This document shows positions 36,352 through 49,561 of a DNA stretch of 64,000 nt, in pieces. The translations under genes were made by a program, and so were the position numbers. Within the stretch, counting starts at the first letter, position 1; every line of letters starts with the position of its first letter. The DNA is from Allium sativum. Lineage: Eukaryota > Streptophyta > Magnoliopsida > Asparagales > Amaryllidaceae. Location: positions 32,998,688 to 33,062,687 of the forward strand of contig JASFAX010000020.1 in assembly GCA_030737875.1 (NCBI GenBank), in the 5' to 3' direction. The notes under the pieces were generated by a model. That model was not told the origin of the DNA, did not search any database, and saw only the letters and a program-made list of their open reading frames with translations.

Positions 36352-36547
36352 ATCAAATGTATGTTTTTAACAGCTTCATGAATTGTTATTTATTTATTAT
36401 ATTTCGTTCTTCCGCTGTGAGATTTTGTGTTTGCTTTCTTTCTTCCTTATCTTAAATAAATCCCAATAACTATTTGCATTTTTGATTTGTTTAGTTCGAC
36501 ATTGAGGATAATCGTCGATTTGAACGGTCAAAAATCTCAGATGTACA

Positions 36548-38298
36548 TTTGGTATCAGAGCTTTCATTTAGCGAAAACCTTGGCTCTATTTGGGATTAAC
36601 TCATTAGAGATAGGGTAGTAATACTCTAGAATGAGTTTGAGCATATATGAGATAACATACTCGAAATTTTGATATAAAATGGTTTTGAATTGTGTCAATT
36701 TGTTATGTTGAGTATTTATGAATTCTGGTCAGTATTTGGGATGCCAAGGCATCGATAGGGATTTCTAAACACTCGAATAAGACTCGTTGACATAATATTG
36801 TTTTTATTTTATTTTATTTATATATAGAATTATTCGAAAATATATGAATTTTGATTGTGTTGATGATAATATTAAATTTTCATCATTTACTTGATTAATC
36901 AAAAATTTAAAACTATTGATTATTGAATGATTTAAGAAATAAATACTGAAATTAAATTGATAATGAAATACTGAAAATTTATTGGTAATGAAATAAGAAA
37001 TTAAATAAGATTTTGAGAATTTAATTTCAGTTGGTTTTGTAATATAGTTTTGCAAATGGTTTGAAATAATATATTTATATTTTAATGGTTGTTTCATATA
37101 AAAAAAATTCAAATGAATTTTGAAGTAAATGTATACTTCTCCTCTGCATTTGGAAAATGATTTCGATGATGAGTGCACGCATTATCGACATTATTTTCAA
37201 GAAACTAAGTGGGGGAGACAACTTAGAATTTTTATACTTTGTTTGGAAATTAGGATTCCATTTATAATCCTTTAAATTATGGTTTGATATTAAAGATAAA
37301 AAATATATTTATATTATTTTAAAGTTGATTTGGAAAAAAAACCAAAGTTGAAAATTTTAAGTTCTTGACTAGTTGTTGAATTTCAAATTATTGAAATGCA
37401 CTAAAATTGAAATTGTGGAAATTTCCAAGTTATATGAATACAGGAGAGTTATGATTAGAATAAAACTCTTTGTAGCTTAAACAATGAATTCAATATAAAT
37501 TGAAACTATTTAAATTGTATAAAAATCGAACATTTCATAGTATATATATATAACTTACCAATTAATCAATAGTTAACATGTTATTGAAATAAAATTGGAT
37601 AATATACAAGTACTGGTATTAATAATGAATGCTGAAAAAAAATTGTTTATATATACAAATGAAAATTAAGTTATGAAATGAACCATGTATACTTATTTAC
37701 ATTTGAAATTAAATTCAATATCTAACACAAATAAACCGTGTCAATGAAGTGATCTAATGAAGTGAATCAATTGGTTAAGAATTAAATTGTATTGCAATTA
37801 ATGGTTAGATACTCGACGACTCAAGATAATCAATATTTCCATGTCGAAAATAAATGTTTAACTTGTTTTTATGAAAATAAAAGTGAATTGGTTTATAATT
37901 TATAAATTTAATCGAAGATTGAACGTATTAATCAAATTTACTTAAAACGAGCTCGTCGCGAAGCTGTAGTTCGAAATTTTCCGAATTGAAGTTTAAATGA
38001 ATGTATGGGATCCAAAATAAGTCGAAATTCTTTGAAACAAGAATCTTTTGGAATAGAATCTTCTAATGAAAGAGAAAATTTTAAATTTCGACATGTAAAT
38101 TTTAAGATATGTTTAACTCAAATTTTCAGAAAAATCGCGGCTTGGTAATTCACGGTTCTGAACTAAAATGTTATGAAATTGGTTATGTAAACTAAAAAAC
38201 GAGACAAGTTGAATAAGAAATTATATGGAAAACATATATAAATTGACAACCTTCTTACTACGCCTTTTCGAGGACAAAAAGTTTTAAGTGGGGGAAGG
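36548..38298 (+). other. Interior of N with PBS and polypurine tract; noncoding
   Basis: PBS TGGTATCAGAGC at 36550-36561, polypurine tract AAGTGGGGGAAGG at 38286-38298, and GAGGACAAAAAG just before it. The 1,751-bp interior is AT-rich without gag-pol. The leader (36595-36650) matches P's leader (about 45075-44940, minus), so N and P are related. A second purine tract AAGTGGGGGAGA lies at 37208-37219. Confidence 0.85.
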
Positions 38299-39179
38299 TG
38301 TAACATCCTAATATTTTGCGATAATTTAAAATATTAAATCCAATGTGTTTTTGGAACAAAATTGCTTTAAATACTAAAATTAATGAATTTATAATTTTTG
38401 GAATTTCATATATGTTGGAAATTTTAAATTAATTTATATGGTAGTAATATACATTCATTGTATGTGTAATGAAGGTCGGCTAGTAATAAGTGTCATTATT
38501 TATGTGAATTTAAATTATAAATTATAAATTGATTTGTATGGTAATTATCAAGAATTGAGATTTAATAGTAAATTATTTATGTTAAATTGGGTTAGTAAAT
38601 TCATAATTTAATTTTTGTAATTGATTGTGAAAATTTATTAGTGTAATTAATAATTGAAATAAAATTTTGAATTTGTAAATAATGAAATTCGACTTACTTG
38701 AACAACAGTAACCTTATTGATTATAATTGGAATTAAAATTTGGTTTTTTTGGTAACTATTAAAATTAATACTTAAGTATTTGAGTGAAATTGACTTAATT
38801 AATTTATAATCGAAATTAAAATTGAATTTGGATAATAAATCAAAATTGGAATATAATAGGAATCAATGTAATGGGATAATTGTTTAATTCTCATTTTGGA
38901 CCTTCTATATATAAATAAAATTTAATTTCACCCACCAGCCCATTTTTAATTACACGTACATTTCCATCCGCATATTCTTTTTCTCTAATGGCAGAAAAAC
39001 AAATTTCCAAATCCCTGTTTAATTAAAAATCCAAGCTTTTAATACGAATCTCCTCAAATCCTAGCAAATTATATATCAAAACAAAGCACTCGATGACACG
39101 AAGCTGTTGTTACCATTTATCGCAACATGCAACGACCAAATTTGCCAGAAATCAATGGTCAAAGCTCCAAATCGCGGAA
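38299..39179 (+). mobile_element. 3' LTR of N, first part
   Basis: Collinear with 32507-33378. Interrupted at CGGAA by P. Confidence 0.9.
39175..39179. repeat. Target-site duplication of P (left)
   Basis: CGGAA, repeated at 49562-49566. The uninterrupted site in N's 5' LTR (33375-33379) has a single CGGAA, which confirms the duplication. Confidence 0.9.
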
Positions 39180-40016
39180 TGTAATGACTGTCATTCCCGA
39201 TTGATCCAAATCGTTCGTTAAACCGACTTAAATCAAACCGAAAAGGCGGATATGCTAACTTTAGGCGCACAAGACATCAGAACAACCAACAGATATAAAC
39301 ATCGTAATAATGTTGCATCATAGTACAAAATATCAGAGTATCGAAAATAATATATAGCGGAAATTAAATTTACAATAAATGTAATACAATGTAGCGGAAA
39401 CAAATGAACTAACACAGCGGAAGACTATCAATGCTCTGCACACAGCTTTAATCTTCAATCCAGAATCCGGCTAAATGAAATAATCTGCAAAACCAAAACT
39501 ATTGATTGCCCATATGGAAAATATGGGCACCTAGAGTTTAGGTAGAAACAATAAATTCCAAGTTAGTCATGGGACTGGTGTGAGAACTAAAACAGTTATT
39601 AAACTTTTCTTTAAAATAAGGTAAATCACGGGACCACGCCGTATAACACGGAACGAGTTCACCCCCATGAATCCAGTGCATAAAAAACAACTAAAAAAAG
39701 TCATATGAATCTACAATGCATCATACAACATGCAATACCTCAATCTACCCATTTAGGCTTAATCCGAAATTTTAATTTTTTCCAAATCCAATTCACTTTA
39801 CAGAAATTATTTCTTTGGACATTATTTCCCGATTCTTATTTCAAATCATTTGAAATACATGTCTAGTTTTAAATAATAATAGATTTCACTTCGGGAGCTA
39901 AAACCAAAATCTTTGGAAATATGAATTCCAAAACATAACTTTGCATACAAACAAGCATGCAACCAAATATAAGGCTCTCCTTAAACAAGGCAAAGGGTAC
40001 GTACCTCACCAACTCG

Positions 40017-40107
40017 ATATATATATATATATATATATATATGTGCGTGTGTGTGTGTGTGTGTGTGTATGTGTGTGTGTGTATGTGTGTGTGTGTGTGT
40101 GTGTGTG
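40017..40107. repeat. (AT)n(GT)n microsatellite, P left LTR
   Basis: Same position as 45970-46042 in the other LTR. Confidence 0.95.
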
Positions 40108-42011
40108 GGCGCACCTCCCACGATGGAGCAGGGTACATTGACGATACACAATCCACGACCTTGGGAACTACACCGCTATCTCAGCGATACTTTTAGTTGT
40201 CTGGGTTGCCCGATTCTTTCGTCGCATACTAAATCATTTCATATCCCAAAGTGGGGAAAATCATTTCACAACATAATAATCACAAGTACTTTCCAAAATA
40301 TAGTACTTTACATTAGAAATTAACACATATGATCAGTCACTATTAATCACGTAACCTTTGAGCTCGTACGTCTCAAAGAAGGGTGTTAAGCAAGAGAATA
40401 AATTCTCCGCCACCAGACAGATATATCATCAATAGAAACTAATTGGTTATGTGATGAACTACAATGTCAAACACACAATACTTTTCGAAATCATTTTAGA
40501 AACGTAGGGTTTAGGCCTCGAAATCCTTTCTGTTTTATTAAACATTCTTATAAAACATTTCGTGTCCAAAATTGGGAACACGTTTCTTTTCACTTAAGAG
40601 AATATCATTCCAAAATCATTCAATAAACTTGAAATGAACTCCACAACATCGCTAAACATCTCATAGTCAAATCGTGAAGTGTTTCACAAGATGTTAGCGT
40701 ATAAATATTTATACCCAACCAAATGTTAAATGTAAAAGCATATTTTCTCATAAACTGGCTGAGCACAAACCAAACAATTTATCGATCACAATCTATATCA
40801 ACAACCAGGTATATTTGGTTTACATCACATTTCATGTTTTTATAAATTTAATTACCATTTATTCATTCACATCTAATTAAAGATTTATTAAAACTCTTCT
40901 TCATTTTAATCTCTAAAATCATTACTTAATGATTATTCAACTTTCATGAAATTAATCCTGCCTTTACTCGGGTTAAAGAACAATGTTATTTAAAACACAA
41001 TTCACGGTAAACCCAAAATCATCTTTCAACTAATATGGAACCTTCACGGAAATTCGATCAGTACATAATCGATATAAATTTCCGTATCAAACTAATACTA
41101 TAAGTGGAATAACGGCAAGGGCTTTTAAATTCCATATATAGTAACAGTCTTCCTTCATAGAAGCTCATCTCGATTATTACCAAATCGAATTCCATTCAAT
41201 TCTAATTTAATATATTAAATTAGAAAACTTTACTTTGGAAAATTTCCATTAAATCTTCGTCAAAAGATTTATAAATTCCAAATCATAATTTCACTGTTAA
41301 TCGGGTTAAAGAACTCATGTTATTTAAAACATCATTCAAGATAAACCCAAAGTCCGATTTGATATTAAATATAAGGCTCTGGATAGAAATAATATCGGCT
41401 TATATTCAACATCAAATTCTGAAACCAACAAATACCATATTAGGAATAACTATATTTATATATCTTCCAAATTCCTCAATAATATCCGTATAATCACGGG
41501 ATCCAATATTGAAATATTCAAAGACTATTTCCATTCCAATTTATTCATTGGAAAATTCTGGTTATATCAAAAACCATTTACAAATCCAATTTATTCATTT
41601 ATAAACGTTGGATTATTATTTTAGTTAATAACTAGTTCATTTCGATAAAAATATATTTTTACCTTTTCAAACTTGGAATTTTTCATCCAAAATCTTTCCA
41701 AATCATTTATTATGATTTTCCAAAAAAATTCCATTTTTTCATAATTTTATTAAGGCCCTTACAGTCGGTTTCCTATAACGGCCACCGAACAACATCCATA
41801 TCGACCTTCTCTGAATTTGATTTGGACATAATTTGAAATCCAACTGTTCAAATTTAAATCACTTAAACTGATTGGATAGCCCTTTTCAATACGAACCCAA
41901 CGGTTCCGGTTTTAGGAGAATCCAACGGACGGATCTCCCGTTACATCAATTTGAAGTTAATGGTCGAAATTCGCGAATGGTCGCGAGGCGGTGCGTTTTA
42001 TTCAAGCCATT

Positions 42012-42022
42012 AAATATATATA

Positions 42023-42068
<46 letters not shown>
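42012..42068. repeat. (AT)n microsatellite
   Basis: Simple repeat in the P left LTR. A second AT-rich cluster follows at 42335-42495. Confidence 0.95.
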
Positions 42069-42070
<2 letters not shown>

Positions 42071-44309
42071 TCGATTTCCATTTAAAAAATATTTTGTAAA
42101 TTCGTTTTAAAAACAATTCCAACTTCCATTTCAATTTTAAATCAAAACTGAATATTCCATTACATGAAAATTTTATACAGTGCACACATATGTTAAAAAT
42201 TATATTTTTAACAATCTAGTATCATTACATGACCATTTTATATGTCTCATGTATAATTTTATACAACGCATATGTATATTTTATTTCACAACGCATACAT
42301 ATAATTTAACAATCCATTTATATTTAATTTTCACAATGTATATATATAAAAAAAACTTTACATCGCGTATATATAATTTTACATTGGATATATATTTATT
42401 TTACATCGCATATATATTTATATTTCACGTTGCATATATATATATATATATATATATATTTCACATTAAATATATATATATATATATATATTACATCGCA
42501 TATATATTTATTTTACATTTCAACATCACAAACAAAACATAATACAATCAGTTAAATCGTCCATGGTCTGTGGACGAGGGAGGTGAGAAAACAGGGACCA
42601 TATACAATTTATAATGATTAAAACTGATAAAGATTAATACTAGCAATTTCTATACATTTATAGTTTAAAATAATTTAAATAACTATACAAAATTTTAGTG
42701 AGAGAATTTTCACATTGGGTTCCACTCCGTCAGTCTTTAATTTATGATTTTATTTTTGGAACTAAATTAAATAGGCATTTAATTTAGCCCAAAAACAAAC
42801 TAGCTCCAAATTAGTCCTAGTCAGTTCCATGTTGAAGAACTCATCGAGGCGAGTCCAATGCATTTTGAATCGTTGGATTTGCACCTCATATGAAGGAGAT
42901 ATGGTCATTTTAAAAATTGCTTACATAAATTAAAATAATAATTAAATAATTAATTACATTCTCTCTCTCTTTCCCTAATCTCTCTTCCTCTTCCTCTCGT
43001 ATACGCTCCAGGTAAACGCACGAACAAAAAATCACACTGCCTCCCTCTCAAATCGTGCGCCTCCATGATCACCGTAACCCCTACCCAATAGCACCACGTT
43101 GAACACCTTCATTAGAGCCTTCTCCGCCCACCACCATGTAAAACTGTAAATCCCCAATATTCCCAAAGTGTTGTGCGAACGCACGAGTTTTGAGCTCGAA
43201 AATTGTCCATCACAATTAACAATTTTCGATCTTAACCATTCACTTTATAGATCTCGCCATTCTCTATGATTTTCATTTAATAAGATTGATGAAATAGTTT
43301 GTGGATTGAGGTATTATGGAGGAAGTATTAGCGAGTTTTGCCGCCCTTGAATTGAGAACGACAGCGCATTGAAGAATGTTGACTACGGCCTATGTTCTCT
43401 AGGGTTTTGAATTGGCTATTTATACTATTTTTATTTTATTTTATTTCAATAATACATGCTTTTGCATTCGAACTCCAAATCAAACCCAACGATTGTCGTT
43501 CTTGACTAAATACCCCATTCCGAACACAATAGGATATGTTTCGTAAGCCAATTCTATCGTTTCGATCAGTTTTTATCCAAATTAAAATATAAATCAACAT
43601 AAATTGAATTTAAACGTACATTTTAATTTACCGGGGCCACATACTGACTCCAAAAATTACCGAAAATTAAATCTTGCTATATTTTGACGATACGGTCCTA
43701 ACAAAATTAATTTCATCGAATTTGGAGATCGTTTTAAAAATGGCCCTTTTCCAGTCGATCAAATTCAAATTGAAATTACCAAACACATTTAAATTCACTG
43801 CACTTACATATTGATTCCAAAAAATATAAAAATTGGAATCTGACTATTATTTGACATTCCGGATCCAACAAAAGTGATTTTATCGAAAACGAAGGTCGTT
43901 TGCAAAATGGAAATTTTTAAGGGCTATATTTTATTAAAATTTATATAAATTCCATAGCGACTATTTTAAATTTTAAACTGGACATAACTTTCAATTTATA
44001 TTTTGAAATCTGATTTTTTTCACATTCATTAGAAAGATATTATTAAACAGATTCTAATGTTTCTGGTTTTACCGAAATCCGATTTATTTTGAATTCTATA
44101 CATTCAATTGAAATTAGAAATCGAATTTTCACACTACTGCGCCATTTCGAGTTCGTTTTATAATTAAAATAAATTTATACATTCTAGCTTTGATTTAAAT
44201 AAACTTTTAGTCATTATTATTTAAAATAAATCATTTTAAATATTCAAAATTGATTAAAATAGCTAAAATAAAAATTTTAAATTGGTTCACAAAATTCCGG
44301 GTTCTTACA

Positions 44310-45128
44310 ATCTCCCCCACTTAAAATCTATTCGTCCTCAAAAAGGAATGGTGCTGAAAGTTGTTCAACTAACCAACTCAACTTTCATTCTGGCTTTCAT
44401 TCTTCAACTTTTCAGTTTCTAAGAATTTTCTAGTTTCTCAAAAATTTGGCTAAAACTCTAAAAAATTTAAAAATTTGCCACAACCTCCTTTGTACGGGCT
44501 GATCGGTAAAACCACAACTTGCCTCATAGGGCCCTCATCAACCAAAAAAAAAAGCCAAGCAGCTAGCCAATGGCTCATAAATTCATCAAAACCCAAGAAA
44601 TACAGTAAACATGAACCTATTTCTCGGGCATACAATTTTATTCTTCTTCTTATCTTCCCTGCTATGACCTAGTCATTATATATACAAATGCATGTATGTA
44701 ATTCGAACAAATTTTCAATTTAGTTAAATATTTGATTCAATTTGGCTAAATTACCTATCCTTCTCTTATTGGTTTGATCATTCCAAAAATTTTATTAGTT
44801 AAATTAATAATCACACATCACAACCAGCAATCAATTTGTTGATTAAATTTTCAAATATATAACTTTTATATACTCAAAAATCATATTCTCAAATATCAGA
44901 TTATATATATAATCACAAATACGTTAATTGCAAACTTGTCACTCTCAACTCATTCTAGGGCATTCTATCCCCATCTCTAATGAGTTTCTTATTCTAGGTT
45001 ACTACTTATCCTATCTCTAATGAGTTTTCATTCATAAGATACTACTAATCCAATCTTTGATGAGTCTTTTATTTTGTTCTAACGAGTTGCACCCCAAAGA
45101 TTTGAGTTAACGAAAGCTCCGATACCAT
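44310..45128 (-). other. P interior, noncoding
   Basis: Holds the polypurine tract, an AT-rich middle, about three imperfect copies of a roughly 50-bp phrase containing CTCTAATGAGTTT (44945-45070), and the PBS. Two short opposed frames at 44450-44672 overlap on opposite strands and look like chance. Confidence 0.85.
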
Positions 45129-45969
45129 AGTAACGACCCACCTTCTCGGTTGATTCAAAACGATCGTTAAACCGACTTAAATCAAACCAAAAAGGCGGAT
45201 ACGCTAACTTTTGGCACACAACACAACAGAAAAAACGATGACTTTTACAAAGATCATAATAAAGTTACATCAGAGTACAAAATATCAGAGTATCGAAAAT
45301 AATATACGGCGGAAATTAAATTTACAATAAATGTAATACAATGCAGCGCAAACAAATAAACTAACACAGCGGAAGGCTATCAATGCTCTGGACATAACTT
45401 TAAGCATCGATCAAGAATCCTGCTAAATGAAATAATATGAAAAACCAAAACTACTTACTACCCGTATGGGAAATATGGGCACCCAGAGTTTAGATATAAA
45501 TAATAAACTCCGAGTCAGTCATGGGGCTGTGTGAGAACAAAAACAGTTATTAAACTTCACTTTAAAATAAGGTAAATCACGGGACCACACCATATAACAT
45601 GGAACAGGTTCGCCCCCATGAATACCATTGCATAAAAAATAACTAATAAAAGTCATATGGATCTACAATGCATCATAAAACATGCAATTCCTTAATCTAC
45701 CCATCTAGGCTTAATCCCAAATTTAGTTTTTTTTTCAAATCCAATTCATTTTAAATAAATTATTTTTTTGGACTTTATTTCCTTATTCTTATTTCAAATC
45801 AATTAAAATACATATCTAACTTTATATCAAAGTCGATTTCACTTCGGGAGCTCAAATTAAAATCTTTGGAAATATGAATTCCAAAACATAACAATGCATA
45901 CAAACAAACATGCAACCAAATATCGGGTTCCCCTTAGACAAGGAAAATGGTATGTACCTCACCGACTCG

Positions 45970-46032
<63 letters not shown>

Positions 46033-46042
46033 TGCGCGCGCG
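45970..46042. repeat. (AT)n(GT)n(GC)n microsatellite, P right LTR
   Basis: Three-phase dinucleotide tract at the homologous site to 40017-40107. Confidence 0.95.
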
Positions 46043-47338
46043 CACCTCCCACAATGGAGCAACTTATACTGACGATGCACAATCCCATGCTTTTAGCCGT
46101 TCGGGTTACCCGAATCATTAACCACATACTAAATCATTTCATATCCCAAAGTGGGGAAAATCGTTTCACAACATAATAATCACAAGTGCTTTTCAAAATA
46201 TAGTACTTTATATTAGCAATTCACACATATGAACAGTCACTATTAATCACCTAACCTTTGAGCTCGTACACCTCAAAGAACGGTGTTAAGCAAGAGAATA
46301 AATTCTCGCCACCAAACAGATATATCATTAGTAGCAACTGATCGGTTATGTGATGAACTACAATGTAAAACATAATACTTTTCTAAATTATTTTAAAAAC
46401 ATCGGGTATAGGTCTCGAAATCCTTTATATTTTATAAAACATTCTTATAAAACATTCCCTGTCCAAAATAGGGAATACATTTCTTTTCACTTAAGAAAAT
46501 ATCGTTTCAAAATCATTCATTAAATTTGAAATGAACTCAACAACATTGATAAATATCTCTTAGTCGAATTGTGAAGTGTTTCACAAGATGTTAGCATTCA
46601 AATATTTCTACCCAACCCAATGCTAAATGTAAAAACATATTTTCTTATAAATTGGTCGAGCATAATCCAAACAGTCTATCAATCACAATCAATATCAACA
46701 ACCAGGTATATTTGGTTTACATCACATTTCATGTTTTGGTAAGTTTAATTACCATCTATTCATTCACATCTAATTAAAGATTTATTAATACTATTCTTCA
46801 TTTTAATCTCTAAAATCATTACTTAATGATTACTCAACAACCCGGAAGTTAATCCTACCTTTACTCGCGTTAAAGAACAATGTTATTTAAAACACAACTC
46901 ACGGTAAACCCAAAATCATCTTCCAACTAATATGGAACCTTCACGGAAATCCGATCAGTATATAATCAATATAAATTTCCATATCAAACTAATACTATAA
47001 GTGAAATACCGGTAAGGCCTTTTAAATTCCATATATAGTAACGGTCTTACAGAAGCTCATCTCAATTATTACCAAATCGAATTCCATTCAATTCCAATTT
47101 AATACATTAAATTAGAAAACTTTACTTTGGAAAATTTTCATTAAATCTTCATAAAAAGATTTATAAATTCCAAATCATAACTTCACTATCAATCGGGTTA
47201 AAGAACTCATGTTATTTAAAACATCATTCATGATAAACCCAAAGTCCAATTTGATATAAATATAAGCCTATGAATTGAAATAATATCAGCTTATATTCAA
47301 CATCAAATTCTGAAACCAACAAATATCGTATTAGGAAT

Positions 47339-47342
<4 letters not shown>

Positions 47343-47380
<38 letters not shown>
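47343..47380. repeat. (AT)n microsatellite
   Basis: Present as an expanded run only in the P right LTR. Confidence 0.95.
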
Positions 47381-47382
<2 letters not shown>

Positions 47383-47573
47383 TCCAAATTCGTCAACAAT
47401 ATCCGTATAATCGCGAAATCCAATATTGAAATATTCGAAGATTATTTCCATTTCAATACATTCCAATTTATTTGTTGGAAAATTTTGGTTATTTCAAAAA
47501 CCATTAGCAAATCCAATTTATTCATTTATAAAATTATTAAAAATAACTGGAATAGTGGCAAGGCCTTTAAATT

Positions 47574-47575
<2 letters not shown>

Positions 47576-47622
<47 letters not shown>
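47576..47622. repeat. (AT)n microsatellite
   Basis: Lies where the right LTR lacks the block kept in the left LTR. Confidence 0.95.
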
Positions 47623-47627
<5 letters not shown>

Positions 47628-49561
47628 CATTGCATATATATAATTTTACATCACATATATTTTTATTTTAAATCACATATATATTTGTTTTTCATATCAC
47701 AAATATATAAAATTTTCACATCGCATACATATATATATATTTTACATCACATATATTCATGTATTTATTTTGCATTTCAACATCACAAACAAAATACAAT
47801 CAATTAAATCGTCGATGGTCCGTGGACGAGGGAGGTGAGCTAACAGGCACCATATACAATTTATAATTATTAAAACTAATAAAAATCAATACTGGCAATT
47901 TCTATACATTTACAGTTATAAAATAAATTTAATAACTATACAAAATTTTAGTGAGAGAATTCTCACATTGGGATCCACCCCGTCAGTCTTTAATTGATGA
48001 TTTTTATTTTTGGAACTAAATTAAACAGGCATTTAATTTAGCCCAAAAACAAACTAGCTTGAAATCAGTCCTAATCAGTTCCATGTTGAACAGCTCATCG
48101 AGACAAGTCCAACGCATTTTGAATCGTCGGATTTGGACCTCGTATGAAGGAGATATGGTCATTTTAAACATGGCTTATATAAATTAAAATAATAATTAAA
48201 TAATTAATTACATTCTCTCACTCCCCGTAATCGCTCTTCCTCTTCCTCTTCCTCTTGTTTACGCTCCTTGTAAACGCATGAACAAAAAATCATGCTGCCT
48301 CTCTCTCAAATCGCACGCCTCCATAATAACCGTAACCCTTATCCAATAGCACCACGTCGAACGCCTTCAACAAAGCCTTCTCCGCCCACCACCATGTAAA
48401 AGTCGAAATCCGCAATAGCCCCAAAATTTTGTGTGAACACATGAGATTTGATCTCTAAAATCATCCACCACGATCAACAATTTCCGATCTTAATCGTTCA
48501 TTTTATAGATCTCGCCATTCTCTATGATTTTCTTTTAATAAGATTGATGAATTAGTTTGTGGATTGAGGGATTTTGGAGGAAAAATTCGCGAGCTTCGCT
48601 GCCCTTGAATTGAGAAGGATGATGTATTAAAGAAAGCTGACCACGGCCTTAGTTCTATAGGGTTTTGACATGGCTATTTATACTATTTTCATTTTATTTA
48701 ATTCCAATAATACGTGTTTTTACACTTGAATTCCAAATAAAACCCAATGACCTTTGTTAGTAACCAAATACCCTCATTCTGAATACAATGGGATATGTTT
48801 CGTAAGCCAATTCTATCGCTTCGATCAGTTTTTATCAAAATTAAAATATAAATCAATATAAATTGAATTTAAATGTACATTTTAATTTACCGGGGCCACA
48901 TACTGACTCCAAAAAATTACCGATAAATAAATCTAGCTATGTTTTGATGATACGGTCCTAAAAAAATTAATTTCGGCGAATTTGGAGATTGTTTGAAAAA
49001 TGGCCCTTTTCTAGTCGATTAAATTCAAAATGAAATAACCAAACACATTTAAATACACTGCGCTCACAATTGATTCCAAAAATTATGAAAATTGGAATCA
49101 GACTATAATTTGACATTCCAGACCCAACAAAAGTGGTTTCGTCGAAAACGGAGGTCGTTTGCAAAACGACTATTTTTAGGAGCTATATATTATATTATAT
49201 TATATATAAATTCCATAGCGACTATTTTAAATTTTAAATTGGACATAACTTTCAATTTATATAATGAAATCTGAATTTTTCACATTCAATAGAAAGATAT
49301 TACGAAACAGATTCTAACGTTTCTGGTTTTTCTAAAATCCAATTTATTTTGAATTATGTACATTCAATTGAAATTAGAAATCGAATTATCAAACTACCGT
49401 ACCATTTCGAGTTCGTTTTATAATTAAAATAAATTTATACGTTCTAACTTCGATTTAAATAAAGTTTTAGTCGTTATTATTAAAAACTAAGGATTTTAAA
49501 TATTCAAAATCATTTAAAATAGCTAAAAAAAATATTGGTTCAAAAATTCCGTGTTGTTTTA

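Larger units (their letters stand above)
32507..36547 (+). mobile_element. 5' LTR of element N (4,041 bp)
   Basis: Starts TGTAACATCCCG and ends GATGTACA, followed by the PBS. Matches the 3' LTR pieces at 38299-39179 and 49567-51487. TATAAATA at 33111, splice donor AAG|GTGAGT at 33980, a CTGAT plus T-rich tract plus CAG at 36174-36215, and AATAAA at 36346. The block 33420-33760 is less AT-rich; its open frame on minus is a shadow. Flank CTATA (32502-32506) is the candidate TSD, unverifiable here. Confidence 0.9.
39180..44309 (-). repeat. P left LTR
   Basis: In element orientation from 44309: TATAAATAG (43424-43416), hairpin GTCCA/TGGAC (42559-42575), several (AT)n tracts, an (AT)n(GT)n tract, CAGTC/GACTA hairpin (39577-39564), and TTTTGCAG acceptor-like site near 39495. 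Confidence 0.9.
39180..49561 (-). mobile_element. Complete non-autonomous LTR retrotransposon 'P' (10,382 bp)
   Basis: LTRs at 39180-44309 (5,130 bp) and 45129-49561 (4,433 bp). Minus orientation: 5' LTR, PBS TGGTATCGGAGC (45127-45116, one mismatch to the tRNA-iMet type), 819-bp interior, polypurine tract AAGTGGGGGAGAT (44322-44310), 3' LTR starting TGTAAGAACCCGG. The outer right edge has decayed to TAAAACAACACGG. The shorter LTR lacks a block present in the left one near 41600-42400. No coding capacity. Related by sequence to solo LTR R. Confidence 0.95.
45129..49561 (-). repeat. P right LTR
   Basis: Collinear with the left LTR apart from microsatellite length and one large indel. TATAAATAG at 48682-48674. 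Left edge AGTAACGACC is a mutated TGTAATGAC. Confidence 0.9.

Noticed and set aside
36804..37178. 124-codon minus frame in N's interior
   Set aside because: AT-rich composition artefact (mostly F, I, N, Y, S codons), opposite to N's strand.
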